Shown: in pieces, positions 20,788-32,202 of the stretch
How the letters are laid out: each line of letters starts with the position of its first letter
Numbering within the stretch: position 1 is the first letter of the stretch
The notes under the pieces: generated by a model
Databases searched by the model: none
Seen by the model: the letters and a program-made list of their open reading frames with translations, nothing else
What the model was told of the DNA's origin: nothing
Program-made: the position numbers and the translations under genes
Assembly (NCBI GenBank): GCA_963931865.1
Contig: OZ007510.1
Location: forward strand, 12,983,981 to 13,047,980
Source of the DNA: Axinella damicornis
Lineage: Eukaryota; Porifera; Demospongiae; Axinellida; Axinellidae
DNA length: 64,000 nucleotides
Reading direction: 5' to 3'

Positions 20788-21404
20788 GTCCTGTGCAGAG
20801 GAGAGTTGGTCTAGAACCTTGGTTCAGGTTACAAAGTGATAGCCTATATATGACCACAATCATGATATCAGGGGCCATACAAGGGGGAGTGGCAGCTCAT
20901 CACCAAGTCTGCTACATTATACCACATGCACACAGACGTTGTCCCTTCCCCCCTCCCCCCCCGATTTCTTACTATTATTAACGTACACCCAAGAATCAGC
21001 AAGTTGCCACAAATGCTGATCAATTCAAGCTCCAAACACCAATTAATTTTCTGCAGTTTGGAAGCAAATTGGCTACAAAAAAGGATGCTGGAACAGGAAA
21101 GCTGACGGCTGGGAGCAAGACATTATGGGAACTCTGTGGTTGCTCCTGCGGTGGTACAACAGATCGTAAGAATCATTCGCGATCGTACCATCAGGTGGTA
21201 TACAGCGAGCCAGAGTAGTCAGACAGAGCAGCGGAAGATCGAGCAGCATGTCATGTCATTCCTTGTGGATGGGTCAAGCTTCAAGCCCTAATCGATTATT
21301 GGATTAATTGATAACTAATTGGTGCTGTGTAAGCTGTACTGTACAGCTCTAATTTGAACCTAAGACCTACTCAATACTAGAATTTGGCTGAGGCATTCCC
21401 AGTG

Positions 21405-21477
21405 TAGCCGCTAGCCCCTCTCCACCTTGGCTGCCATGTGTGCGTGTGGCAGGCCGGGTGGAGAGGGCTAGTGGCTA
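21405..21477. mobile_element. Short hairpin element, second copy
   Basis: TAGCCGCTAGCCCCTCTCCA pairs with GGAGAGGGCTAGTGGCTA. It is related to 9391-9433. Confidence 0.6.
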
Positions 21478-22901
21478 GACTACTTCCACATATACAAGAT
21501 CCTCGTACCTGCTCAATTTGCCTGCTCTGCTGTGCCACGTGGGCCTCCAGCTTAGTAATCGGAGACTGTAGCCTCCCCCTCTCCACTTCATTCTCGGCCT
21601 GCTACTGACTCAGCCGGTCCTCAAGCACTGCAGGACAACAACACAGTGCAAATGATACGTGCTTAATCACTACACGTTGTCATGGTAACCAGTTTTCCTC
21701 AATCTCTGAGGTGTGTGGGGACACTAAGATCTCACTAGACAGTTAACAGTTACTGTGGGGAATAGCTATTATGTAGGTAGGTGATAGTTAGATCCGGAGA
21801 TCGTGTTAGTACTTCAAGCGACAAACGCTGGGCCAGGGTACGAGGCTAGGTATACTACTGTGATGGCAGGAACTTTCAGTATCTATAAGCAGTTTTGTTT
21901 GCCCACATGCAATTAACTTCTCTCTACCTATGACGTTTCTCACTTGACAAAATAATCCAGGCTCTTCCCCGTTTTCCCAATTTGTTCGCGTGTGGGAGAG
22001 AGACTGGGAAAGAGGCTAAGGCTAGGCTGGAATGTGCGATTGGTGACCATGCTGCTTGCAGACAATGCAGGACAACAAACACAGTACACTAATTATAGTT
22101 AGTACCCATTGTCATAGCAACCGTTTTCCTCGACCCTCATTCTCGAGATGTGTGTGGGGACTAAGAGCTCACTGGACAGTTAACAGTTACCATGGGAACA
22201 GCTACTTGGATTGTTGTTCAAGCAACCTCAAAGCACTTTGTAGTATATGTACACTCCAATATTCAGCAAACACAGAATAGTAAACAGTAGGCACTATAAT
22301 TTAGGATTGAAGGTTTCACAATCATACAGAATTAGTCCTCACCCTTGAGGTGCTCCTCCTGCACTCAAGCCTGTTGCTCCCTCTCTTCAGCTCCCTGGGA
22401 GTGGGTGTGGTCGATCTGCTGCTACAACTGGCTCACTTCATGTGAGCTTACCTCCACCTGACGTGTGAGTTCCGAGAGCAGCCTGCCATGGAGGAGTGAG
22501 GGGTGTGGGGAAGGGGGATGGGAGAGGGGGAGAGGGGAGATGGGGTAGTCAGTGCTCAATTAGACAGCACATAGCAGGCCCAGGCCAAGATCATAGTGGT
22601 CTAATCTAGTAGTAAAATTACATGGACTACACAAAAGTGTGATATGTCAATACTATGGCCAAACTTTCAGTAGCTCTGAAACAGTCCCCTCAAGTTAAGG
22701 GATAAATTCAATCACTCGTTCCCAGTCTTACTACCTGGTGTGTGAGTGTACAGTCTTCAGAGCCTCCACCTCCTGCCTGTGCAGACTCTGCAGGTGCTGC
22801 TTGTCCAGTTCGTGCTCGTTCCTCAGATCCACAACTGCAGCACTGAAATCAACAGAAATAACGGACGCTGAACATGGAAGACAGCAAAAGAAAAATACCA
22901 G

Positions 22902-22979
22902 TGCCCGATGTGGGGCTCTAACCCACGATCCTGAGATTAAGAGTATCATGCTCTACCAAATGGAACTAACCTCCCTGGC
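22902..22979 (-). tRNA. tRNA-Lys(CTT)-like sequence, probably a pseudogene or SINE head
   Basis: On the minus strand the D-arm TTTGGTAGAGC, the anticodon loop CTCTTAA (anticodon CTT at 22939-22941) and the T-arm GTGGGTTAGAGCCCCAC line up at tRNA spacing. The T-loop has TTAGA instead of TTCGA, and the acceptor stem pairs poorly, so a functional gene is unlikely. It sits in an intron of the decayed coiled-coil gene. Confidence 0.7.
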
Positions 22980-23677
22980 ACTTCCACCTCAGTATTAATA
23001 GACTGTAGAAAGTAATTGCATACAACATGTAACTACCATGCTGTAGTCCTGACACGGGAATACTACTGTCAGCCACTTCTCATCAACAGACCCGGCCAAT
23101 GAACATCACCATATGGTATCCTCTCAAATGTGCACATCAAAAGGACTGACAAGCCATGGAGAGTAACCCAGACAATCACTCATCTCACGCACTCTCGGCA
23201 GAATGCCGCCAGCTCACCAGTGGAACTCCTGCAGCCTGCTGATCTCACTGGCCTTGACCACCTCCACCGAGTCCACCTTCCTCCTCAGTGCAGTGACAGT
23301 GTCCACCCTCTCCCTCTCAGCCTGCTGCAGACGCTCCTGGAACCTTGAGGCCTCTGACTCTGCCTCCTCCTGCCACCTGGGGAACAGAGGACAAACTCCA
23401 ACTGTGCACACTAGTAGATTACTGAGATTTACTGGCAGATCTGATCCATTTAACTGAAACCATCAGTTTGACCTTGCTTCCCTTCTTTGAAAGGACTCTT
23501 CAATGGCTTTGAGCCTTGCCCTGCAAGATACATGTTGAACAACCGACCATGCTCAGCCATGGCTTGATTGATCAGTGAGCAGCATTTGGTATGCAAGATA
23601 CATGGCATGCATGGTTTTACCAATCAGAGGGTAGCATTTGGTATAATAGGCACTTGTAGCTAGTACCTCATGTGGTC

Positions 23678-23750
23678 TAGCCTCATTCCCAGGCTCCATT
23701 TCAGCATGTACTCACATGCATTACAACTGGAGCAAAGCCTGGGAATGAAG
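23678..23750. mobile_element. MITE family copy
   Basis: TAGCCTCATTCCCAGGCTCC and AAAGCCTGGGAATGAAG form inverted ends. Further partial copies lie near 23890-23950. Confidence 0.65.
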
Positions 23751-24229
23751 ACAAGACCATCAAGCCTAATGGAGGCCCATGAGAGGAGCAGCATCCAGCA
23801 TGAGCACAGTGCCTCGTCACTCCGCGGTGTAACAGATAGGACCACACCCCTGCTTTGACTCATTCCTACACCCTCCTTCCTTTTTCAAGTGCAGGTTAGA
23901 GAATGAGACTAGCTCCTAATACTGTATGGCCTGTAGTCTCGTGCCTAGCCCTCCCTGTGCACCATGGCACTGTGGTGCTGTAGCTAGGAATACAGAAAAT
24001 ATGGCCACACCCCTATTTTCAGTAGGGGAGGAGAGCCCTAGCACTTGCATTCAAAGAGAACACTCAACATCACAATGATGTCATAATGATATCGTATAAT
24101 CTGTCACCTACACATCTATACACTAGATACCAATACACAACAATTACACAATATCCATGCTACGTCACATGTTCAAGCTACAGTGGTGAGTGGGTGCAGT
24201 CTTGTTCTGGTTCCGTAGTGTTCAAAAAC

Positions 24230-24800
24230 TTGAATTCAATTATTGCCACAATCGGCTATAAGAATAAAGCCATCTTTGTTCACATGAACAGAACGAGGGG
24301 ACTTGAACTGGGCCTTTGCTTCTCCCAACGACTTCAAGAACTTGCCCTCAGTACTGAACGCAGATACACGGTTGTTGTGAAATTCAGTTACGTATACTCG
24401 GTCACCATCAATGGCAACTCCTGCAGGTGCACATAGTTCTCCAGGACCAGTGCCTTCACTTCAAAACATTCTCAAGTACCGTCCATCTGGAGTGAACACC
24501 TGGATGCGATGGTTGATTTCTTCTGTTACATATGCAATACCACTTCTATCCAATACAATATTGCGAGGTTGAACGTTTCCACTTCCTCTACTGCCAAAGC
24601 TACAGTGATGAGTGATGGGTTAGGTCTGTTCCTAGGACTTGTATCCTATGATTTGACAAGTCACACACGTACAGTTTGCCATTCTTCTTGTTGAAGCCAA
24701 TGTCAGTAGGGCAATCAAACTGCAGGGGATTACTGCCACGTGTGCCAACTGAAGCAACAAACCTACCATCTGAGGAAAACTTCTGAATTCGGTGGGTGAA
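24230..24800 (-). pseudogene. NHL beta-propeller fragment joined to a Helitron gene
   Basis: Several NHL repeats read leftward: THRIQKFSSDGRFVASVGT, NGKLYVCDLSNHRIQV, SGIAYVTEEINHRIQVF and DRVYVTEFHNNRVSVFS-type. They are typical of TRIM/NHL proteins. A frameshift follows NHRIQVLGTDL near 24620, and a stop interrupts the RMF-stop-SEGTGPGEL stretch near 24460. No RING or B-box lies upstream; instead the frame continues into Helitron sequence at about 24795-24802. Confidence 0.75.
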
Positions 24801-26440
24801 GTAGTTGCCGATGGTGACCTGGTTGCAGCGCTGTCCCAGGAAGTCAGTGGCTCCAGTGGGGAACAGGGTGGGGAAGGCCATGCTGAAGTAGCCCTCTGTG
24901 GTAAACTCATTGATGGGTGTTCCTCCAATGGTGGGCCATGTGAGGGTGTGTGAGCCACTCTGCAGGTCTTGAACAGATTGCTGGACTGTCTCTTGTTCTG
25001 TCCTTTGCTGTGTAGCATTAGGAACAAACGATGTTGACAGGTGGGCTGCATATAGATCATCTTGTGACGACTCAGACTGAGGATCACTCGTCGGAAGTGA
25101 TGCGAGGTTTGACAGGTCCCCATCTTCTGGCAGCTGCTGTAGAGCCTCTTCGTTAATGTGTACTGCATTAGCCCCGGTAGTATCTGTTATTATTAAGTAG
25201 CCAGGTGAGGGCTTGTTGGACTACAGATCTGCGGACACGGAAGTCTCGATGTGACTGTTCGCTATTCTTCCTCACAACCAGTACATCCAGCTCAGATGGT
25301 AGCCTTGGCAGGGAGAGTGCGAATGATACCACATCATGGGGCAGGTTGATAACGTGCCATACTGACCGAGTGGTAGATGGTAGATCGAGGCATGACAGCA
25401 GATATCAACATTTCCTCAGCTTGGTTACGTAAGACCCTACATACCGTTGGAGACATGAGATTCAAAATGTGTTACATGAAAGGGTACTATACAGAGCACT
25501 AGCTACAATGATATCCTAGCTATGCTTGCGTTTGCAGACACAAATGTTACACAACTACTCACCAGCAATTGTTGAGGGACAGGTCCAGGATTCATGTTAT
25601 TCGTGGTCGAATACAGTTTGGGGATTCGACGATCTTGATGGCAACGAGAGCATTCCGTGTTGTTCCTGGACATCGTCAGATTGGGGAATCTCTCTGAACA
25701 AGTGTTACACTCCCTGAACTCAAGAGAAGCCAGCTTGGAATGAAAGTTCAACATTCTTGACTCAACAGCATTTTGCTGAAACAATGGGGTAGCAATGCTT
25801 ATGTCTCTTCTCTCTTGTTGGGCCAGTCTGACAGCCTCCAATCCAGCCTGCCTTTCGTCTGGGGTTTCATTCTGTCTTCTCTGTTGTTGGGCCAGTCTGA
25901 GGGTATCCAAGCGACCCTGCCTCTCTGCTGGGGTTTCATTATCTATTCTCTGTTGCTGGGCCAGTCTGAGGACATCCAAGCGAGCCTGTCTGCTAACTTG
26001 CTGGGCCACCCTGTTGGCATCAGCACGAGCCTGCCTGGCTTCATTGGTTTCTACAGGATAGGGTATACAGATATTAATATTTAAAAGGCGGCAGCTAGGG
26101 TCAAGTAAAGCTGTTATCTTATCTAGCTGTAGAGAGCTACTTCATACAAAACAGTAAAGCTATTATCGTATCTAGCTGTAGAGCTACTTCATACAAAACA
26201 GTAAAGCTATTATCGTATCTAGCTAGCTGTAGAGCTACTTCATACACAAAACGTACTTGCTGATCGACGTGCTCTATACTGTTCTCTCCGCCTTGCCAGT
26301 CGTATCTCAGTCGTTCAGCTGTTTCTCGAGCCCTACACTGTCTCTCAAGTTCTCCCTTCTTCGAAGCCTTTCCTCTCTCTCCTGGCTATTCTGTTCATCC
26401 ATTTATCTACTTGCTGAAAAGAAACAACCATGTGTCTAGC
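24790..26440 (-). mobile_element. Helitron replicase-helicase gene, 5' coding fragment only
   Basis: The minus strand reads, N to C: arginine-rich repeats near 26400-26260; glutamine-rich units RLAQQQR(R/I)(Q/D)NETP with ERQ (26040-25800); a cysteine motif region with CNTCSERFPNL and CSRCHQDRRIPKLYS (25740-25590); HVINLPHDVVSFALSLPRLP and DFRVRRS near 25360-25225; then GGTPINEFTTEGYFSMAFPT and LFPTGATDFLGQRCN near 24930-24820. These are the N-terminal blocks of sponge and cnidarian-type Helitron proteins. The rest of the Helitron_like_N domain, the Rep nuclease and the helicase are missing. Several gaps and stops show that it is dead. A 47-base tandem repeat (26103-26252) lies in an apparent intron. 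Confidence 0.8.
26103..26252. repeat. 47-base tandem repeat, three copies
   Basis: The unit AGTAAAGCTATTATCGTATC plus TAGCTGTAGAGCTACTTCAT and ACAAAAC is repeated three times with minor changes. Confidence 0.8.
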
Positions 26441-26579
26441 AAGTTTCTGCGCATGCGCTATACGTTAGACCCCCGGGGGCCGGCTGGGGGCGGTCGGTTT
26501 ATGACATAATTATACAAACAGAGTTGGCATTGACTGCACTAGTACGGTGCTCGCTGCGCTCGCCCCAATAACAGTTAGG

Positions 26580-28045
26580 AAGATAAATTAAGTTTAAAGG
26601 GGAGGGGGGAAGCAGTGACGAGAGAGTGTGATAAGAGAGGACGGTGATGAAAGGTACAGTAGTCAGTCCCTCCACACGTGTACCACACCATCATCTGTGT
26701 GTGTGTGTGTGTGTGTGTAATGGTTAGTAGCAAGAATCGTGATGACAACAACAGTTTTTCTGGCACCTTCTTTTGAAGCTGTTTCCCTGACATTGTATTG
26801 TCCTGAACAGATCCAAAGAGCAGGTGTCACTGTTGTGTATGAGGAGGGGGGGGGGCGGGGAGTGTGGGGAATAATTATGTGGGAGGAGGGATCGAGAGTT
26901 TGTTTGCAGAAGGATGGGGAGAGCATTCATTGGTATCCCATGACCATATCACTCCCTCCCCAAATCATTCTCCACTCCTACTCAGTACACACATGCACAT
27001 GCATACCTCCTCCCAAACTCACATAATTATACTCCATGCATACACATACCACACACACCAACACACACCTCCATGAGTTATGGTTGCGTAGGAAGCGGCA
27101 TTCTCTCTGCTGGTAGCTCATGTTGTTTGTACTACACTCCTCAGGTTGCTGTGCATGTAGGGAGGAGGGACGAAGTGCCAGGAGCAGGGGATAGGGAGGA
27201 GAGGGATGGAGTGCAAGGAGGGAGGGGGGAAGGGAGGGGAGTGGAGGAGTACAGTGTAGAAGAGAGGGGAGTATGTGTGTGGAGGGAGAGGGGAAGGAGC
27301 GTCAGTTTGGAGGGAGGGAGGAGTGTGAGTGTAGAGGGAGGGGAGGAAAGTAGGAAGTGTGTGTGGACAGAGGGGAAGGGTTTGGAAAGAGGGGACGAGC
27401 GTGGAGGGAGAGGGAGTGTGTGTGCAGTGAGGAGGGAGGGGAGGGGGAAGAGTGTGAGTGTGGAGGGAGGTGGTGCATAGAGGGATACAACATTAGTAAC
27501 AACAAGCTTACCTTCATGAGTGAGTTAGCAAAATATTTGCAGCAACAGCCACAGAAAGATGTTTTCAGAGGCTGTGAAATGGGTACTCTGAGAGCTCATC
27601 CCCATCCTCCCCCTCACACGCTCCCAATGTAGGTGTGTCACACACTTAACGATCGTATATAAATGTATATGCACTCACCATGGGTCCCATTTCAAGACCG
27701 TCTTCTTTGGACCAAATTGGTGAGAGTGGGGAAGTGAGATGTCAGTTCTGAAATCTTGTGTAGAGGAGCTGGGAGGGACGAAGGGAGGCCTGAGGGGGAG
27801 ATGGAGGAAAGAGGGGTAGGAGAAGAGAGGATCAAGGGAGGGTAGAGAAGGGATGAGGAAGAAAGTAGGGAGAGAAAGTAGGGAGAGAAGGGAGGGAGGA
27901 GGAAGGAAGGGGAGGGAGAAGGGCAGGGGCAAAGGAGAGTGTGAGAAGAGAGGGAGGTTGTCAATGCTTCACCTGGTTTCTAGCAACAATCATGTCACCA
28001 CTGCAGCGTACAGTACCTTGCAGTTCTGACACCCATAGCCCCCAC
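26580..28045. other. Low-complexity intergenic stretch
   Basis: It contains a GT run (26695-26718), a purine-rich GGAGGGAGGGG tract (27130-27480) and a second purine-rich tract (27730-27950). Open frames here are compositional. No gene was recognised. Confidence 0.6.
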
Positions 28046-28968
28046 TGTGGCAGCCTTGGCCCCCGTCAAGTGATCATTTGTGGGGCAAGGAGCCAAGTAT
28101 GAGCTGACCAGAGTCACACCAATATTCTTCGCATGCGTCTTCAGGTGCAGCTGGTGTATGCGAGTGTATTACAATGTCATAATGTGTGAGTGTGAGTGCA
28201 AGTGTGAGTGCAAGTGTGTGCGTATGTGTGTGTGTGTTGTGTGTGTATGTGTGTGTGTGTTGTGTGTGTATGTGTGTGTGTGTTGTGTGTGTATGTGTGT
28301 GTGTGTTGTGTGTGTATGTGTGTGTGTGTTGTGTGTGTATGTGTGTGCACGTGTGTGTATGTGTGAAGGGGGAAGCAGCACTACAAGGTAAAAATTTCAG
28401 CAAATCCCCAAGACATTCATCCCCTTCTTCCTCCATTCCCTCCCCTTCCCCTTCCCTCCATCCCCATTCCCATTTTCCTCCTCTCCCTCCCAAAACCCAA
28501 AACCCTCCCATCCCCCCTCACATTGGAGACCTCATGCCACGGGAGGTAATAGAGCTTCTCGTGGGCACTGTCCTTGACCCCACACCACCGTGCAGCATCG
28601 TAGTTCCTCCGAAGCAGATTGGCAGCCACTGCTTCAGCATTGAGTTAGGCTCCTACAACTACTCCAGACAGATGGAGATATGTTGCTCTGAAGGCACAAC
28701 TCCTGCAAGGGTGTGGAGAGAGAACGCTGCCAGTCCATGACATCAAGGGACGGAGAAAGACTCAACAGCAGTATCTCCCATGTTTAGATGATATCCAGCA
28801 ACTAAATTGCAACTTAGTCACCTGCAGCCCAAGCTGCTGGTTTCCATGGCTACACTAACTTTCTAGCTGCCTTCTACCTAGCACACAAGTAAGGCTGTTG
28901 TCTGGTACCTCCTAGCAGTGCAAACCCTATTTACCTAACTGATCTCCTACTCTCGTTAAGGTGCATAG
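28046..28968 (-). pseudogene. Inverted duplicate of the Raptor pseudogene segment
   Basis: This is the reverse complement of 63035 to the window end. It contains the same Raptor exon, starting at 28702 after a TTGCAG acceptor: ELCLQSN, then ICLE-stop, QWLPICFGG and DAARWCGVKDSAHEKLYYL in shifting frames. The stop and frameshift pattern is the same as in the copy at 63.3 kb, so the sequence was already decayed when it was duplicated. A GT-rich minisatellite (about 28187-28355) is part of the duplicated segment. Confidence 0.85.
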
Positions 28969-28972
28969 GACC

Positions 28973-29998
28973 CCGGTGTCATGGGAAAATGGGGACCCCC
29001 CAAAATGGGGACCCAGGGTCCCTATATTCCCGGGAGTATGGGGACCCGGGTCCCCATTTTCCTGGGAAAATGGGGACCCCGGGTCCCCATTTTCCCAGGA
29101 GTATGGGGACCCCCTCAGTGAAAATGGGGACCCCCTCTATGACAGATGGTTAACAGTGAGAAAATGGGGAACCAACAATATTAGGCCTATGTAGGCAGAC
29201 CTATGCAAGGCCATAACAGTTAATCACTAACCATGCAGTTATTATAATGTAGCAAATCAGTTTTTGAAAATTGTAGAAAATCAGTTTTTGAAAATTAATT
29301 TTGTCAATAGAAATGGCAACACATTATAGCTATACATAATAATAACTTGAAGTTATCTTTGATGAGGATCTTCAAAAACAAGCTGGTCTGAGCATCGATC
29401 CCTCTCAAGATAGCTAGAATTGTCATAGTTAGAGAGATGTAAGTACTTAAGTTATAATGAGTCAGACTTGAGCACATAGCCCACTAACTAGCCTGCAGTG
29501 CAAGTGACAGTGAGGAGGCTCATGCAGCTAGTGAGTGAGTGGCTATTATTAGGCACTATCTACATGTATAAGCAGCACGTGTCGGGACTCAAGTTCACGA
29601 TCTCTCGACATAGAAGAGATCGGCAACCTTTGCACAGAAAAAAATTGGCTTTGTTGGAGGGCTTGCATTGTCCGACTGGCGCATTACAGCTATCAGGGTA
29701 CGTAGCAACCATCGCAAGTACAGGTTTCGACTGATTATGATGATGATATTCCATCCTTACTCTATGCATGGACTAATGCTTGCACAGACATGCATGCAGA
29801 GATGTTATTTCACAAACAAAAACCATCCTACACAGAGCTGTGAGTACTTGATGCAACGTAAAACGAAAACGATGTGGGGGTCCCCATTTTCCCAAAGGGG
29901 TCCCCATTTTACCAGGGAAAATGGGGACCAGGGGTCCCCATTTTCATGGGGTCCCCAAAATTTTATGACACCGGGTCCCCATTTTCCCATGACACCGG
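28973..29998. mobile_element. ~1-kb non-autonomous TIR element
   Basis: The left end CCGGTGTCATGGGAAAATGG is mirrored by CCATTTTCCCATGACACCGG at the right. Both ends continue into several subterminal copies of GGGGACC(C/A) and AAAATGGGGACC in both orientations, giving transposase-binding-like clusters. The interior has no recognisable transposase. No clear target duplication is seen. The left end coincides within a few bases with the border of the Raptor inverted duplicate. Confidence 0.75.
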
Positions 29999-30500
29999 CA
30001 TATAGTCACCATCGTGATCGCCCTCCTCACTCAAGCCAGAGGTGCCGCGCTCGGCATCCCCTTCTCAGTCTGATGAGTCTCCATTCCAGCACACGCCTCG
30101 TCGCTTCACCCGTACGTGGGAGGTAGTTGAGGGCGTCTTCCACCAGTTGTTGGCTCATCTTTTTGGCCTAAGTGGCCAGCTCAAAAAGTATCTCACTGTC
30201 TCGTTCTCGAGCAGGACAAAAAAGGCGGGATCGTACATGCGGTGATTCCTTTTATGAATATTAAATTATGTGAACTTTGAACTCTGCTGATTAGTTGGGA
30301 CAAAAGAGGTAATACCATGTAATAAACTGACTATGTTGTTGTAGTGTATCCGGAGCCTCCGAAATACAATTATCCTTGCACGCACCACTGCACCTGGACG
30401 CTCGACTTGTATTCCACCAAATCAGTAATCCCCAACCGACTGAAACAGCTAGGTTGCGAGAAAGGTGCAGGATTGGAAAACTATGATTTGTACGGATTAT

Positions 30501-31165
30501 AATTCCACAATTGACGTACTTCGCTGGATACCAGCTGGGATGCTATTCCACAAAGTAATAGTTTTAGGGAAAAATGACTGTTGGTAACTTCTTGTTCTGG
30601 CAAAAATAGGCTGCAAGTGAAGCTGAGCCGGGTCCGCAGATCTTAGTCTACTGTCGATAGGTGATCTTGAAGTGGGAAGGTCTGGGAATCTGAAGGTTCC
30701 ATTGACGAAGTTGCAGTCCCTTGCTGTGAGGAGAAAGTACCTTAAGTTATGCTACCTTTTTCAGGTCCTCAATGGAACCTTCAGATTCCCAGACCTTCCC
30801 ACTTCAAGATCACCTATCGACAGTAGACTAAGATCTGCGGACCCGGCTCAGCTTCACTTGCAGCCTATTTTTGCCAGAACAAGAAGTTACCAACAGTCAT
30901 TTTTCCCTAAAACTATTACTTTGTTGAATAGCATCCCAGCTGGTATCCAGCGAAGTACGTCAATTGTGGAATTTAAGCACAAGATTTCTGTCTATTTGTA
31001 GAGTTCTTGTCTGTTGTTTGTCGCTAGTTGTTTGTATTGTATAGTAGCTATATATACTTAGGGTACATTCATGTATTAGCAGTAACTGCTACTAATGTAT
31101 CCATGCATTTAACATGCAAAATTTTCATAAATAAAATAAAATAAAATAAAAAATACGCGACTAGA
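30501..31165. mobile_element. Fold-back copy of a non-LTR retroelement 3' end
   Basis: The right arm (30769-30974) encodes the C-terminal tail of a reverse transcriptase-type protein (LVLNGTFRFPDL-like start, then SYQQSFFPKTITLLNSIP). It is followed by a short 3' region and an (AAAAT)n tail at about 31128-31150. The left arm (30501-30705) is an almost perfect inverted copy of the same 205 bases. A 63-base spacer separates the arms and itself continues the coding sequence (RRKYLKLCYLFQ). Confidence 0.8.
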
Positions 31166-31369
31166 TAAGTATTAAAATAATGTATTACAGCTATGGTCAA
31201 GCAGCGAACATTAGTATACTTTAGTTTAACGGCAGGAAGCACACAGGAAGAAGTCGAGGTTTGGCTAGTGGATAATTAATATTAATTCGGATAGTTATGC
31301 AAGTTAGGCCAGTGTTCGCTGTGCATGCAAGTGGTAATTACTGTGACCATGATACTGCCGCATTGACCA

Positions 31370-32060
31370 GGCACCTATTCATCCAAGTTGTCCTACTTGA
31401 CTGCAACTTGTGTTGAATGTAACTATTGGCTGGTCAAGGTGAGTCTCTACTATAACAAGCCAAAGCTATGTATCACTAGACACATTCTTGAGTTGCTACT
31501 TTAATAATCATGCATAGAACACACACAGCTTGGCTACTTCGTAACATTGTCAAGCTACCTATTCATCCAAGTCCTAGTTGAGTGCAGCTTGTGGTGCAAC
31601 TTGGAATGTAACTATTGGCTGGTCAAGGTGAGTCTCTACTATAACAAGCCAAAGCTATGTATCACTAGACACATTCTTGAGTTGCTACTGGAGTTGCTAC
31701 TATAATAATCATGCATAGAACACACACAGCTTGGCTACTTCGTAACATTGGCTAATCATCCAAGTTGTCCTAGTTGAGTGCAGCTTGTGGTGCAACTTGA
31801 GTATAACTATTGGTAGGTTGATCATGAGGTGAGTTGCTACTAGAATACACAATGGTCATAGAACACACACAGCTTAGCAACCATGAAATTATAAGTACAC
31901 TCTTTGTTGAGTTGACATGGCAATGATACACATTGACAAGGCGTAGTACCTAGTCATCCAAGTTGTCCTAGTAGAGTGCAGCTAGTAGTACAACTAGAGT
32001 GTAACTAGCATCAAGTAGACGTGAGTGCCTACTAGAATATAATAGTGTGTATGGGCATTG
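31370..32060. repeat. Four tandem ~170-190-base repeats with a conserved GTGAGT
   Basis: Units share TCATCCAAGTTGTCCTA, a TGCA(A/G)CTTGTGG block, AACTATTGGCTGGTCAAG and AACACACACAGCTTGGCTAC. All four carry GTGAGT at the same place (31439, 31628, 31829, 32020). The first two are nearly identical; the others are diverged. They lie directly before the 307-base array. Confidence 0.7.
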
Positions 32061-32202
32061 CTATTGTTAAAAGAAGCCCTACAAGTGCACAGTCTTTAAT
32101 TAGTATTCATTGTTTGTAGTTTCATGCATGAACAGATCAACACAGTCAAAGTTTAAGTCAAACTTTAAGTTGATGCATTTTAAAGAAGGTAGTTTAGCGG
32201 CC

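Larger units (their letters stand above)
14147..23520 (-). pseudogene. Multi-exon coiled-coil protein gene, decayed, identity not recognised
   Basis: Exons chain in compatible phase: 23520-23473, 23376-23218 (heptad-rich ERLQQAERERVDTVTALRR), 22842-22735 (NEHELDKQHLQSLHRQEVEA), a coil at about 22490-22350, another at about 21630-21510, then 20416-20282 (RTLFMLEALLHSDVPDILSF), 19168-18997 and about 17885-17710 (ELLGLFTGMSLTG). A last segment at about 14490-14147 is rich in G, P and Y. Three in-frame stops interrupt the coils at 22.4 and 21.6 kb; two follow a glutamine-rich context consistent with CAG-to-TAG. A short duplication disturbs the start of the last segment. I read it as a pseudogene, or a gene whose middle exons have decayed. 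A hAT element sits in the last intron. The 5' end is not defined. No paralogue name is offered. Confidence 0.6.

Noticed and set aside
22902..22979. Functional tRNA-Lys gene
   Set aside because: The acceptor stem is poorly paired and the T-loop is altered; reported only as tRNA-like.
27073..27960. Gene in the purine-rich tracts
   Set aside because: Frames consist of Gly/Glu/Arg or Pro/Ser/Leu runs from low complexity, without splice-consistent or family-like blocks.
30005..30243. Possible exon (SPSQSDESPFQHTPRRF and VVEGVFHQLLAHLFG)
   Set aside because: It is open and not low-complexity, but no family, partner exon or splice context could be supported.
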